Below, in pieces: positions 23,881 to 35,868 of a DNA stretch of 64,000 nucleotides. The notes below the pieces were generated by a model. It was not told where the DNA came from and ran no database searches. It worked only from the letters and a program-made list of their open reading frames with translations. A program made the position numbers and the translations under genes. The first letter of the stretch is position 1; each line of letters begins with the position of its first letter. Origin of the DNA: Apodemus sylvaticus (lineage: Eukaryota; Chordata; Mammalia; Rodentia; Muridae); contig NC_067472.1 in assembly GCF_947179515.1 (NCBI RefSeq), positions 110,224,506-110,288,505 of the forward strand. Reading direction: 5' to 3'.

Positions 23881-24248
23881 TGACTTAGTTACCCAAGCAC
23901 TCAGATATAATAACCATAATAACCAACAGCCAACACATCTCATATGAGGCCTCTGAATGAGGCTGTCATAGGCCATCTGGGCAACTAACCAAGTTAGCCA
24001 AGGCAAATTACTAACCAATGCATTTTGGATAGAAATTTTAAAAAAACCTATTAATTTAAGCCATTCAGTTTGCGAATAATTATATAAAAAGGTCAACTAA
24101 TTGTGTTTATGTATTAAATATTTAAATAATTAATTTTGGAACACACAAAGATGCAAATGAGGATCTCATATGAAGCATAATGAGAATATAAATTTGAACC
24201 AAATATTACTTAATTCTATACACCCAGGCTTTACTTAAACAGTAACAA
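23881..24248. other. unannotated spacer between duplicated blocks
   Basis: AT-rich, no recognised element. Confidence 0.5.
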
Positions 24249-24585
24249 AGTCTCTGGGATGTCTCCTATAGTAAAGTGCTTGCTGCCCAAACATGAAAAC
24301 CTCAGTTTGATCCCCATCATTCACAGATAAAGCTAGCCATGGCAGCATTCATGTCTATAATTCATGTATTGTGGAGGGAGAGAAAGGCATGTGTCTGGGC
24401 CTTGCTGCCTAGCCAACCTAGCTTAATCAGTGAGCTCAAGGTCCCATCGAGAAATTCTGCCTCAAGAGAATAAATAAATGAAAAAGTAAGATGGCTATGG
24501 AAGACTGGTGTTCAAAGTTTACCTCTGGCATCCATGAACTTGAACACATAAATATGCACACCTGTATACAGATGTCCATCATTTC
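24249..24585 (+). mobile_element. B4 (RSINE1/B4A-type) SINE
   Basis: The tRNA/ID-like head ('gtaaagtgcttgctgcccaaacatg', 'gtttgatccccatcat') is followed by a B1-like centre ('catggcagcattcatgtctataat', 'ggccttgctgcctagccaacctag') and a 'ttcaaagtttacctctggcatccatgaac' tail. This is the composite structure of B4. Confidence 0.75.
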
Positions 24586-24729
24586 AACATGTATGAATCT
24601 GCATGCATAATTCACAAAGCATACACAAATAAGATTAACAGTAGCAACAAAATTTAAATCCCAACTCCTAGATTGATGATTATAGTGTTCTATGACAATC
24701 TTCTAATTCACAATTCTTTACTCTTCTGG

Positions 24730-24877
24730 CAATCTCAGTTAATTCTACAACTAGATCCTCAGTGATGATTCACAGGAGTAAGGGATAACTGCAGCTTCCA
24801 ATTTATTATAATAAAGACTATTGTTATGAACTTTTATCTCCCCACCTCTTCCACATTTTGTAAATAACAACTAGCTA
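24730..24877 (+). repeat. 148-bp direct duplication, copy 2
   Basis: Partner of 23733-23880 in the same orientation, 997 bp away. The B4 SINE at 24249-24585 lies between the copies and is not duplicated. Confidence 0.95.
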
Positions 24878-25419
24878 GAAATATTTCAGACACTAATTTG
24901 GGGGAATAGGACACTTGCCCTCCTAGCATAGGTCCCTGGAGGGCTTGTGTATGCAGAGCCAGGGCTCTTGACTTGCTTCATGAGAAGGAAATCAATTCAA
25001 ATTTGGCTGGAACACTATAATTTGAGCATATTCATTATAGTATACCACAACTCCAACTAATAAGCTCTTCTATAGCAGTCTCCATGTTACCATGATATTT
25101 ATACAAAATTCTCTCACTCTTTTTTTTTTTTTTAAGATCGAAGTGCTTTCTTTGTTCTGGAATATTGTAACATCTTTAAAACAATTTGAAATACATAAAA
25201 TACATACATTCCAAGACAATCAAATAATTTGTAATTTATTCTTCCATATTTCATAGGTCTAAAATTATATGCAGCGTGCAACTGAACTTGAAATAACTTT
25301 ATACTAAGTAATCTACTGAATGGTATATTGTAGTCATCTCTTCAGGTCAACACAGCATCTAAGTTATAGTCTACTTATCCCTGCATTGTATGCTATTTTT
25401 AAATAGTTTGAAGAGGTTG
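24878..25419. other. unannotated DNA
   Basis: No repeat or gene recognised. A poly(T) run of about 15 lies near 25119-25133 and is followed by AT-rich sequence. Confidence 0.5.
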
Positions 25420-25585
25420 TGAGGTTGTTTGTTTGCTTGGTTGGTTTTTGAGACAGGGTTTCTGTGTGTATCTCTCTCTGTTTTGGAATTCACGCTGTAG
25501 ACCAGGCTGGCCTCAAACTTAGAGATCTAGCTGCCTTGCCCCCAAATTCTGGTATTAAAGGCATAGGTCATAACACCCAGCTTGA
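25420..25585 (-). mobile_element. B1 SINE
   Basis: The tail side 'gtttgtttgcttggttggtt' is followed by 'tttgagacagggtttctgtg', 'tgtagaccaggctggcctca' and 'ggtattaaaggcataggtc'. Full-length antisense B1 with ordinary divergence. Confidence 0.95.
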
Positions 25586-25617
25586 TGTGGATTTTTTTTT
25601 AACTTTGCATTGTTTCA

Positions 25618-25760
25618 CAAAAGAAAGAAAGAAAGAAAGAAAAGAAAGAAAGAAAGAAAGAAAGAAAGAACAAAGGAAAGAAAGAAAGAAAGAAAGAAAA
25701 AGAAAGGAGAAAGAAAAAGGAAAAGAAAGAAACAAAGGAAGGAAGGAAAGAAGAAAGAAA
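25618..25760 (+). repeat. (GAAA)n microsatellite
   Basis: GAAA repeats with GGAA, CAAA and AGGA interruptions, forming a homopurine tract of over 140 nt. The Lys/Glu-rich frames across it are artefacts. Confidence 0.97.
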
Positions 25761-26122
25761 TGTTTTTACACCAATTTCTTTCCATGTCTATCTATACTAC
25801 TTTCCTAAGGTGGTTTTCAGGAGAGGGATTTCTGGAAGAGGGGATAGTGAACATATATCCAAATATGCAAAATATACACTATCTTGTGAAATCTTTTCAG
25901 AATTCTCTATTTCTGTGAAGATAAAGTCTAGATGGTGTATTTTAACACATCTCCTCTTTGTTCAGACCTGAGCAGTTCTTATCTACCATTCCCTAGCATA
26001 GTTTATATTTTAGCTATACTGATTATAGATTTTTATAGAAGGTATCAATTTATTTTAAAACGTTATCTACTGAATATTAGCCCTTTTCATCTTAGGCTAT
26101 ACTTGCCTATTTCTTATTATAG

Positions 26123-26123
<1 letters not shown>
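25761..26123. other. unannotated DNA
   Basis: AT-rich sequence between two microsatellites. Nothing recognised. Confidence 0.5.

Positions 26124-26179
<56 letters not shown>
26124..26179. repeat. (CA)n microsatellite
   Basis: 28 pure AC units. Confidence 0.98.
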
Positions 26180-26180
<1 letters not shown>

Positions 26181-26949
26181 ATGTAGATGTAGAGACATCT
26201 GGAGCCTTTCTATCCTTGTGAAGATAGCCCGCATTATCTTCCAGGGCGAGAATATCTGTGTTATCTTGAAGCCTGTTCTCATGTGCCATGTCTCTACTTC
26301 TATAGTGAGTTTTACCTACTTTTATCTTGGTCCTCATCACACCATACTACACTTGTTATTACATTTACTTATTAGTTTTCTTTTGATAGATTATGCCTTC
26401 CATAGACAATCTGATAACATGGCAAGAATTTATGTATTTTTTTCTCAGAATGCTCCATTTCATAATGGGTGGTACTTGGCAGATATTTATGAGTCTTCAC
26501 ATATCCTTGTTTTTTATAGGTACCAGTGTTAGCCTGTGTTATTCCAGATTTCTGGCACTGGAGTGGATCTAGGGTTGTGGAAGTAACTCCTTAAAGATTT
26601 CTGAGAATTGAAATCTTAAAATTTGAAGGCCATCACCAACTTGGCCCTGAAACGCTTGGAACTAGGCTCCCATGATGTTATTGATAAAGATGAAGTCTCA
26701 GAATGTGCAAATTCTTTAAATGCACAAATGCCATGACATGAGCATATTGGATATTGTTGTCAGGAGATGTTTATGCACATCAGTGGCAGCAAGAGCATGG
26801 GGCTATCAAGAATGCTGGAGGACACGTATCTGTACCACACTGCACTCCTCCTCCCTCTTACCTGGCATAACAATCTGGCTGAAGTAATAGGCAACAAGCT
26901 AATAATATAAGGAGGATGATTCAGATTACAAAGTACCAAGGCTGAAAAG
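26180..26949. other. unannotated DNA
   Basis: No repeat or gene recognised. A 104-codon frame at 26218-26532 shows no familiar protein and lacks any supporting context. Confidence 0.5.
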
Positions 26950-27038
26950 AACTTTGGAAATATGACACTGCCTTGTAGATAAAATTGGATCCCAGAGAAG
27001 CTTAGAGATTTTTCCCAAGGGCATACAGTAAGAACAAA
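26950..27038 (+). mobile_element. MIR SINE fragment
   Basis: 'ttgtagataaaattggatccc', 'agagaagcttagagatttttcccaagggc' and 'atacagtaagaac' align to the MIR core (tacagatgaggaaactgaggc, agaggttaagtaacttgcccaaggtc, acacagctagtaag). Confidence 0.65.
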
Positions 27039-27040
27039 AG

Positions 27041-27270
27041 CTGGGCATGAAGAGATGGCTCAGGTGTTAAGACAACTTGTTCTTATAGAAGATCTGAATT
27101 CCTTTCCCAGAACCCACATAGTGACTCACAACTATCTGTAATGCGAGATTTAAGGAATCTGATGTCTTTTCCTGACCTCCACAAGTATTGAAGGTCCACA
27201 GGAATTTGTATACAAGCAGACAATGATCTCATATATGTAAACTAAAATAAATAAGATCTTTAAGAATGAA
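27041..27270 (+). mobile_element. B3/B2-type SINE
   Basis: 'gaagagatggctcaggtgtta', 'ccagaacccacatagtgact', 'cacaactatctgtaatg' and a terminal 'aaataaataagatctttaag' give a complete B2-superfamily SINE. Confidence 0.9.
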
Positions 27271-30200
27271 AAATAAGCACAGAAGTATTGAATATTAGAT
27301 GGTTATTTGGCCTCTTGTACAATATGCTTCACTTTCTCACATACAATCTATTACTGTTATTTTTTCCTATTTACAAAAGACCAACTTAAAACATATTTGA
27401 AAGCATGATACCATTTTTTCCACATTTATTTTTTTAGAATGAAAACAAGTTTTAGAAAAACAATAATTTAACTTGTTAATAATATACACAGATCAGTAGC
27501 AAAAACAAAATCAGAGATTTCAGCAAGTATTTCAAAGAAATTGAATTTACCGAATGAAATCTTTTTTTGCTTCTAAAGCTGTAAAGACAATCCTTTGGAG
27601 CTGTGTTTGAGGATCCACAGTGGCCAAAAATGGTTGTTTAATATATTTCTCAACTACTTACCACATGTTGGCTATTGTCTGAGGTAGTGTGGTTACTACG
27701 AGAAACAACTTGGAGTTTGCCTTTGCTTCAAGTCCCATCGGAATGAATATTTCAGTTATTACATTAGGAGTGTTTATGAAGACTGTGTTAGAATGCCTTG
27801 ATTTCTAAAGGGACATGTAATAACTCTAACCTTGAAGTGAAAGCAAATACACAGTATATATAAATGAGTAAACTCAGAATTCAGTCATTGACCTTGAATA
27901 AATTTTATTTCCTACCTATTACTTGCATGGAATTGCTAGTAATGCATAGAATTTGTAGGGAATCTTGGGACAATCTTACTGAGCATTCTCATAACATATG
28001 AAGGCATTTATATATCTCCATAATACTGATTTCGTTCAGATACCAAATACCTTTTGTTATGAAAGTCAAGATTGAGTCCTGGTCCTTATGATTTCTCCAT
28101 GATTCTATTTCCATCACAGTATATCAGTCCCGAGGAATGAGATGTCAAAAAAGTGTCTCTTTTGTTATTCATATTTCTACACAATCTTTCCCCTTAAATG
28201 AGCAAAACCTGTGAATTGAGTCTAGCTAATAGATTATGGCAAAGTTGTGGAATGGTGCTCCTCTAATTAAGTTAGACGACATTAGAGGTTTATTGTAGAT
28301 CATGTGTGATCTGCTTACAGTTGTGTGAAATAGAAGCAGATTTCTCCCTACTCAAGTGTCTTCAAAACAGCTTCTTAACTTGAACCTTTAGAACCCTAAG
28401 CAGGGAATAAAAATGAATTTGTGTAAGAGTGACTGGCTCCATGGAAACCACAAGGAAATAAAGGCCTCCTGTTCTATGGTGTTAGATGTATGGAAATGTG
28501 TTATTCATCCTAGAGATAAATGAATCTCCAATATAATTTATGAGATTTTAATAAATCAAGACATGCAACTGTGATCTTTTCTTCTAGATGATACTAATTT
28601 TAGTCTTATATCAAAGACAATATGCACAAATTATGTTGTACTGATATACTGAGATCCTCATCCTAATATGGAAAAATGAAAGACATCAAACATAAGTTTA
28701 GAGTCATACTCTTTCAGAGCCTGTCTGCTGGTCTTCAGTCCCAATTTAACAGAGACTAATACATGAATTAGTAACTGAAGGGTCACTTTTTGCATACATA
28801 GGGAGCTTTTATAAGGAGACAGAAAGGTCAAATAGTGAAACAATCTATCTACCCTCAAGCATGGAGGTAAGGTTAAGTTTTTAAGAACTTAAATAATTTA
28901 ACATAATTTAGGTTTTATTGGCAATGTATCAGAGGCAATAAAAAGACTATGAAGATATGTAACATTTTCTGAATGAGGCTATTACACTGATAATACTAAA
29001 ACCTGTGACTTGCTGTCTGCCAAAATATGGCTAAACATTGAAAGTTTCTGTTCTAAGGAGGCACATAGCACTCTTTGTTGGCACATATTTCATCTTGTAT
29101 GTCAACTGGAATTCACTAACACTAGCAACTGGCAGTAAGTGAGGTTTCACAGTAAAGTATATTATAGCCAGCAAGCAAAATCTTCTCACAGCAAAAGGCG
29201 TTAGTGTATAGAGTTACTGGCTTTGTGTTAAATGACAGGCAGCCTGATTTTGACAACTGCATTTACTTGGTGATTTGGAGCATGCCATCTACCATCTCTG
29301 ATTACCTTTTCAAGCAGTTGTCATAGTAAGCAATTCTAAGAACCATTGATAATCTATTTTGCAAATCTCAGAAAGATGTTAGGTCTTTATCAGATAGTCT
29401 AAAAATGTCTGAACCACAATTACTAATTTTGTAAGCAATCCACATATCATTTTGTGGGTGAATAAACACAATAACAGTTGAATATCTAGACTATTAATAC
29501 AATTAATAGATCATAAATACCATGAGGAGGTAAAATGAAAGGAGCTATCTAAGGAGAAGATATTGGGAGGGGGGTTCTTAGATACATATAAAGTAAGTCT
29601 AACCTGAGTAAATTTCAAACAACAGGGTTTTACCTATAAGATGATCATAAGGACATTAGTCATACCTGTAACAATCTAGATAGAGAGAAGGATGGATAGA
29701 AAAGGAAACTATTCGACAAAATAAAACAGTGATGGGCATATTATATACTTGCCAAAACCCATAGAACAGATAATAACACGAGCAAATTTTCCTGTAAAGT
29801 AGTAAGCATGGTATTATGATGTATCAGTGCACTCTTATTAGTCATCTAGAAACCTCTCCATTGTGCTGTAGGATATCCACAATGAGGAAGGTTCCAGAGA
29901 GATCAGGGTATGGGTGTTATATGAGAAACTCTATACTTTCTATCTAGTTTGGCTGTTGCCTTAAAATTCCTCTATAATAGTTAAGTTTTAAAAGAGAATT
30001 TATTTTTAAACTAAATCAAATGATCCACAAAAGTTCATGAAGACATTGGTATACTTTAGTAACGAAATGTAGAAATACATTTCAACAGACATGACCTGTA
30101 GGTAGCAGTGAAGTATAGATAAACAAATTTGGTGACTAGATTCAAGTGTAAGATCTATAGCAAAACCAAAGTAAAACAAAAACAAAACAAACAAAAAAAC

Positions 30201-30604
30201 AAAAAAGTGAGGGAGGGGGAGTAAGATAAAAAGCAAAGACATTCGTGTATTAAAAAGCACAGCCAAATTCCTGTATTAAGAAAAGACAGTCAAAGTCAGG
30301 TATCAAAAACGGGCTGTAGTCTGGATGGTTATAAGACATGTTAGAGGTGACACTTCTGAGAGCTCCTCTGCGGAATGAGAATTGGACTGCTTATAATGGC
30401 ATATGGAAAGATGACCATTTTATTACCACATGTCTACAACAGGCACACCCACAGTATAAGCCTTTTATCTAATTCCAAAGGTGACATGCCCGATGCCAAG
30501 AGACTGATTTTCAAAATGAATGAAAGAACAGGGTTATCTAGTCACAAGAAAATTCAATAAGGAAGCAGAGGCTTCTCTGCTCCTGCTAATAGAAAGAACA
30601 GCTG
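27271..30604. other. unannotated AT-rich DNA, 3.3 kb
   Basis: No gene or transposon recognised. An A-rich low-complexity patch (AAAAC/AAAC words) lies at 30172-30206. Confidence 0.5.
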
Positions 30605-30619
30605 AGGAAGTGAACTCTT
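30605..30619. repeat. target-site duplication, left copy
   Basis: AGGAAGTGAACTCTT, identical to 30653-30667. Confidence 0.97.
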
Positions 30620-30652
30620 CACTTGATCTTAGCCAAAAGTCTGAGAAGCGAT
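30620..30652 (-). pseudogene. U2 snRNA 5'-end retropseudogene (33 nt)
   Basis: Read on the minus strand, the segment starts ATCGCTTCTC and continues through TTTTGGCTAAGATCAAGTG, the exact 5' end of U2 snRNA, with two mismatches in the GGCC tetranucleotide (now AGAC). U2 is the spliceosomal RNA that pairs with the intron branch site and is about 190 nt long. Only its first 33 nt are present, with no A-tail and no U2 promoter. Perfect 15-bp direct repeats abut both ends, the mark of L1-type endonuclease insertion. 3'-truncated U2 retrocopies are a known mammalian class. This copy cannot encode a functional snRNA. Confidence 0.93.
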
Positions 30653-30667
30653 AGGAAGTGAACTCTT
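30653..30667. repeat. target-site duplication, right copy
   Basis: AGGAAGTGAACTCTT, identical to 30605-30619. No insertion or mismatch separates it from the U2 fragment. Confidence 0.97.
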
Positions 30668-32759
30668 GAACTGCAGAAGGAGGGAGGTACCTAGCTCAAA
30701 ATGACAAGCATGAGCTGATGCTAAGACCAGAACGCGGTACATGATTAGCACGTCTCTAATTATGAATGGGCCACTGCAGGGAGTGCAACAGCCTGCTGGC
30801 TTCCATCTTCAGACTGGGAAGAGAATGAGACAGTACCATACAAGACTCTGTGATGGATGCGCAATAGCAATTTATTTGTCTTGCTTTCTAGAAACCAAAG
30901 ATGTGTACTTCATTCCACTACATCCTGGGTACACCAGGGCAGAAGATGAGGGGCACAGTCAGGCAGCATACAGATGCATTTGATTATGGAAAGTGTGGGA
31001 GTCTACCTATGCTGAGTCAGCTCATGAGACAAATGCTGTTTCCTAACTTCTAGGCTTTCCCTGAATACCCGGCCAGTGAGCTTTAACAGTCTCATTGTTT
31101 AATGGTTTTAAGCAGTGGACTCACGCTTAAGTTGTACTACTTATTAGCATAATTTAGATTTCAAAATACCACATGCTTATTTAGTTATATCCGAGCAGAA
31201 TAATGTTGGCTTATATTCTGCTCAATGAGGTTGATGAGTATCCTTGAACAATGGCTATAAATACATTGAAAAAGGAAAAGCCCTATAAAGTGTGAGTTGT
31301 GGATTCTGTTATTATAGGTAGTATTTAATTTTCAACATAGCATATTAGAATTAGTTCTGATCCTTAAGGGCCAATAATGGAAATTTTTACTTTGGTCATA
31401 GTTCATATTTCTAACAACAAAACATATGATACTATCCTCTGAATATGGAGTATATTTCAGTAAAGGACCTAGCTGAGGAATGGTTTTCCTTCTCCCGTAC
31501 TCTCTACAGATCAGTAGGGCTGGATAGGTTGAAGATTATTTACAGATAGGAATAACTATTTGGTCACATTTTCATACAAAAGCAAAATCTAGTACTGTTA
31601 TTTATGAAAGACCAATGTAATGTTATGTTATTTATAGTACATGATTTATCACATATGTATTTGTATATAAAGTCCTATTCATTCTCAGCTATGCTATAGA
31701 GTTCCTGTAACTGATCCAAGTCACAATAAACTGAAGGTAGCCCAAGAAAGAACCAATTTATCCAACTCTGCAACTAGTGAAAGCTATATCCTTTGGGTGA
31801 AAAACATCTTTTTATTATATTTACTTTTTGAACCTTCATATTATATGCAGGGAATGTATTTCTTAATTTGCCAGTCAGTTAAAATGTGCTTTGATACAGA
31901 ATGAAATGAATTCAGCATTATCTCTGAGGACAAATGTGCCTTCCTTAATGGAACAGTCTACTTAAAATGTGGTTTGATTAATGCCAGATTCTCAGATGGC
32001 ACAGTTAAGGGGGAAAACAGTCAGGGCTATCAGACGAGAAATTCTTGTCAAAAAAGATCAGTTCCTGTTTTACTTCAACCGTCTGCTCTGTAGTTGCTAG
32101 TGTTTTTATACCTTTACAAGACTTTATAAATGAATTTCTTTTGATATCCTTTCAAAAGAAGCTTAATAAAGTGCCAGGACTTTTTTTTTTTATCTTGGAT
32201 TGTTCATGGTATGTGGAAATGATTTGCAGAGACTACGAAAATTGCTTTCCTTCAAATGTGCTCAGTGGGGATGAATACCTAAATTCTGTTCCATCCTAAC
32301 TGTGTTTTATGTGATCACTATTCTCTCCCTTCCCCTGCACTTGCTTTTCAAAGACTTGAGCCAAGGCTCACACTACAAAGACCAGCAAGCCAAGAAGGGA
32401 GCAGTGAGATGTTATTTTTAGTTTTAGGCAATCTATTACAGGAGGCGGGAAAATCTAAAATCAGAATCTGAAAACTAGGGATTAAATTTCTACCTGAATG
32501 TCATAATTAGGTCCTTGGGGAAGTGACATATGTGTGAGAAGCTTTATGATATCAGTCTAAATGTTTCTATCTATAATTGGAGATGAAATAAATCTTTCCT
32601 TTTGTTTCAGTCTTTTGTATGAAGTCCCACAAATATCATTATCACTATTAAGACTTTGATGTGCTTTCTTGGACAGGCAGACATGATACACATATCGAAG
32701 GTCAGAGGTGTTCCACTTGTCACAGCAGCCTACACAGTACACAGTATCTGCACCTTGTG
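30668..32759. other. unannotated DNA, 2.1 kb
   Basis: No repeat or gene recognised. AT-rich. Confidence 0.5.
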
Positions 32760-32880
32760 ATCAAGGAGACAGCGTGAGAGGCTAACAGATGCACCCGGTC
32801 TTACAAGCCAATAAATGGCACAGCTAAGATTAGAATCTAAGAAAATATTGAAGGTGGTGAAGCTAGCCTGTATCTAACAG
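32760..32880 (+). mobile_element. MIR SINE fragment
   Basis: 'tgagaggctaacagatgcacc', 'ggtcttacaagccaataaatgg' and 'cacagctaagattagaatct' align to the MIR core segment ending 'ggcagagccgggattcgaac'. Confidence 0.6.
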
Positions 32881-33327
32881 TACATGCTATAATCACAAGT
32901 GCACATAGATTTAGGAAATCCTCTAACATTAAACAAATACACATGCATGCTATTTTAAATGTAATTAGAAGCCTGAAATGATTAGCCATCAAGCAGTGTG
33001 ATTACTATTTAGCAAGAGCATGATAGATGGTGTTTAGAACGGCAGGGTCACTTCTGATCTTTATGTTACATTAAGACCTGACAGCGAAGCAGACTACTGT
33101 GCCAGTCTCGAGCCTATAAATGAAGAGACAGGCATGCAGCGCTGTCTCCGTTCTCTCTCTGACTGCTCATTATCCTTCCACATGCAAGCTCTGGAGCTTT
33201 ACACGCTGGGTTGGTAGACAATGAAAAATAGTGCTGAGTTCATCTCTAAAGTGTTTCTTGAGTTTTTATTGTGATTTAGCTAAGCATGCAGTACAATGTA
33301 CATTTTATAATACCAACATTGCCTCCA

Positions 33328-33330
<3 letters not shown>
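32881..33330. other. unique DNA, possible conserved noncoding element
   Basis: No repeat recognised. 32930-33190 is compositionally balanced, contains several CpGs (gacagcgaag, gtctcgagc, gcagcgctgtctccg) and homeodomain-type words. Inference only. Confidence 0.3.

Positions 33331-33380
<50 letters not shown>
33331..33380. repeat. (TC)n microsatellite
   Basis: 25 pure TC units. Confidence 0.98.
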
Positions 33381-33382
<2 letters not shown>

Positions 33383-35814
33383 TCCAGGCCTTCTTCCCTT
33401 CAAATTTCTGTTCCTCTCTCCTCCTCCTTCTCCATACCCCCCACTCTGTGTACCAAGGAAGACAGAGTATATCAATGCTACTATGATGTTGTAAGCTGAG
33501 TATGCTGGGAGAGCTTGAGGGAAACCCCAGAGCCTTAGAGAATATGTCAGATAACTCTGAAAGGCAACAGTAAGAACAATCCAGATTGTGATCTTATACG
33601 TGTAAAAGTAAAGGCATTGAGGAGAACAGGATATACTTACGGAGCCAATATGCTTAGATTTAAGACCAACAGGTAAAAATTGGTGAGACCTGGAGTTCTG
33701 TACTCAGGAAGGTGTCTATCTTCTCTGAGGAAACTGGAATAAAGAAACTCAAGGAGATCAGACCATGAAACTCTAAAAGCTAGTGGCCTCATCTGGTCAC
33801 GGTAAGCATCCCAAGTGTGCTACAAGTGTAAAGCTCAGAGTAATTTTAGAGTACGTCTGACCACAAAGGACCAATTGACCTTCAAGTGTTTTGAAATGGT
33901 AGCTTTGCCTACAAACCACTCTCCACTTAGGACTGTGGTAGATTGATGTTACCTTCAGTTTCTGAGTGACTAAGGGATATTTTCCACAATGGGCAAGGTT
34001 AAGGTAATTTTGTTGATTGCAAAAGAGCTGGTCTGTACTACCTTTCCATGATAGTATAGGGAGGTAAGCACATAGCAGCATCTCAATATAACCTTTCCTG
34101 TCAGTGATGGTCCTTACAGAGCTCATGTATGTATGCTCTAAAGCTTTGGGTGAGGGCTTCAGAATAAGGCTATGCTTACTGGCTCCTGTTTTCAACTGCA
34201 GCAAAGGACAGAATATAGCATGAACTGAGCTAGCAGTTCACATACAGAGAGAATTTGTTTTTTTTCTAGAATGATGGAAACAGCTCTGCAGGAGCCATTG
34301 CTTTCCACATTGATTTCTAAGCAAACACAACTAAAAGCTCACACTCAGAGGATATGTCTGGGGAAAGAAGCCTATCTTCAGCTTTTCTTGTTTCCACGAC
34401 CCTATTAAGTATTTCTGTTTTGAGAGAGATACTACTTCAAAAGAAAACATGAAAAGAGACAGGACATTCCAATCATTCTGAATTGAGTATCATTACATAG
34501 GAAGCTCCCTCATAAAACACATTGCTTAATCCCAGTCTTCTATTTTACAGTGGAGATCATAGAAGTTTGTGAGAGGTTAACAGGCTTCCCCTATGTTTAC
34601 CTGGTAAATATGATATGGAATCAATCTCCAATTCCAGCACTGAGAAAGTTATATTGGATTTTGACTCTTCCTACTGCCCAGTAGTAAATCATCATTAGTC
34701 CTTCAACAAATCTCTAAGGTGGCGATTCTCATGCTGTCCCAGTGCTCTGCCATGGAAGTGTGGACAGTTCTACTTAGTTAGACACCAAGTGGCAATGGTA
34801 TAGCAAGTAGCAGGCTAGTTGACAGAATTGTGTGCATGCATGGGATTATGGACTAAACATTGCCTTTCACATTTCAAACCAATATGTCAAATCTTAGCCT
34901 ACTTTGTGATGATGGATGGCCACAGATATTACTACGTGGCAATTAGCTCAAGAGGTTGGTATCCAAGGGAAGTAGATTAGTGTGCTTATGAATGGAGTGC
35001 CTGGAAATATCCCTAGTCTTTTCCACCATGTGCAGCGAAGAACACAGTCCACATTAGTCTTGACCAGGTACGTTCATTTTGTACTACCTAGTCTTCTGAG
35101 CGATGACAGAACACCTTGTTGCTCAACCTCCCATTGTTCTTGTTTTAGCAATCTAAACAGAGTAAGACAACTGGGAACCCGTTTTCTGTTTTTGACTATT
35201 TGCTTCTTCAACATATATTGAGCGTTTTCTCTAAACTAAGTTCTAAAAGTACAATACTGAAGAAGGCAGCCGTAATTAGCGGAATGGCTTATAGTCCCAA
35301 GAGACTTGGTCACTATGGGTTGCTTCGAAGATCCTGGCTGGTGACATAGATGCTTTCCACTCTGGCTCCAGCTGAAGATTTTCACTGATCTTGAAAACTT
35401 TTTCTTGTTGTTGTTATTTATCAGATATACATGAAATGCATGCAATAAAATAAAAGGTGGAAAGAGGAAATTAGATATTCAGATTCTAGACTTGGTTATA
35501 TGATGAAATATATTTCAAATTTTAGATACCCATCTGAATGATCACTACTCAAAGCCAAGCTTAAGGAAAGGTTTCCAATGAGAATGTACATAAGAATTTT
35601 TCATGTTTCACAAAATTCTCTTTTTATATATAAAAATTATTTTTAAAATGCTATAGTGATATTTAATATCTGGCATGCTATTTTTTAAAAAGAAAGCCAT
35701 GTCCAAGTGATAGCTTGCTTTTGGCCTTAAACATTTCTGAAATTGTCAACAACAAACAGATTCAAGACAATAGAGAATTATCTTAAATCAACTTAATAAT
35801 TTTAAAAATAAAAC
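33381..35814. other. unannotated DNA, 2.4 kb
   Basis: A 135-codon antisense frame (33797-34204) is the longest outside repeats but shows no recognisable domain. A faint MIR-like core (tattttacagtggagatca, gagaggttaacaggcttccc) lies at 34545-34650. Confidence 0.45.
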
Positions 35815-35868
35815 AATGCTATCTATGATACAGAAATACATGGTATATTGTTTCATATGTCAGTTAAT
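35815..35868 (+). repeat. 54-bp dispersed duplication, copy 1
   Basis: Recurs at 36529-36582 with two substitutions. Both run from 'aatg[c/t]tatctatgatac' to 'atcagttaat' or 'gtcagttaat'. Same orientation, 714 bp apart. Confidence 0.94.

Noticed and set aside
25464..25918. Lys/Glu/Arg-rich frames
   Set aside because: Translation of the (GAAA)n array joined to a B1 SINE.
33797..34204. 135-codon minus-strand frame in unique DNA
   Set aside because: No recognisable protein, no splice, promoter or tail context. Expected by chance in 64 kb.
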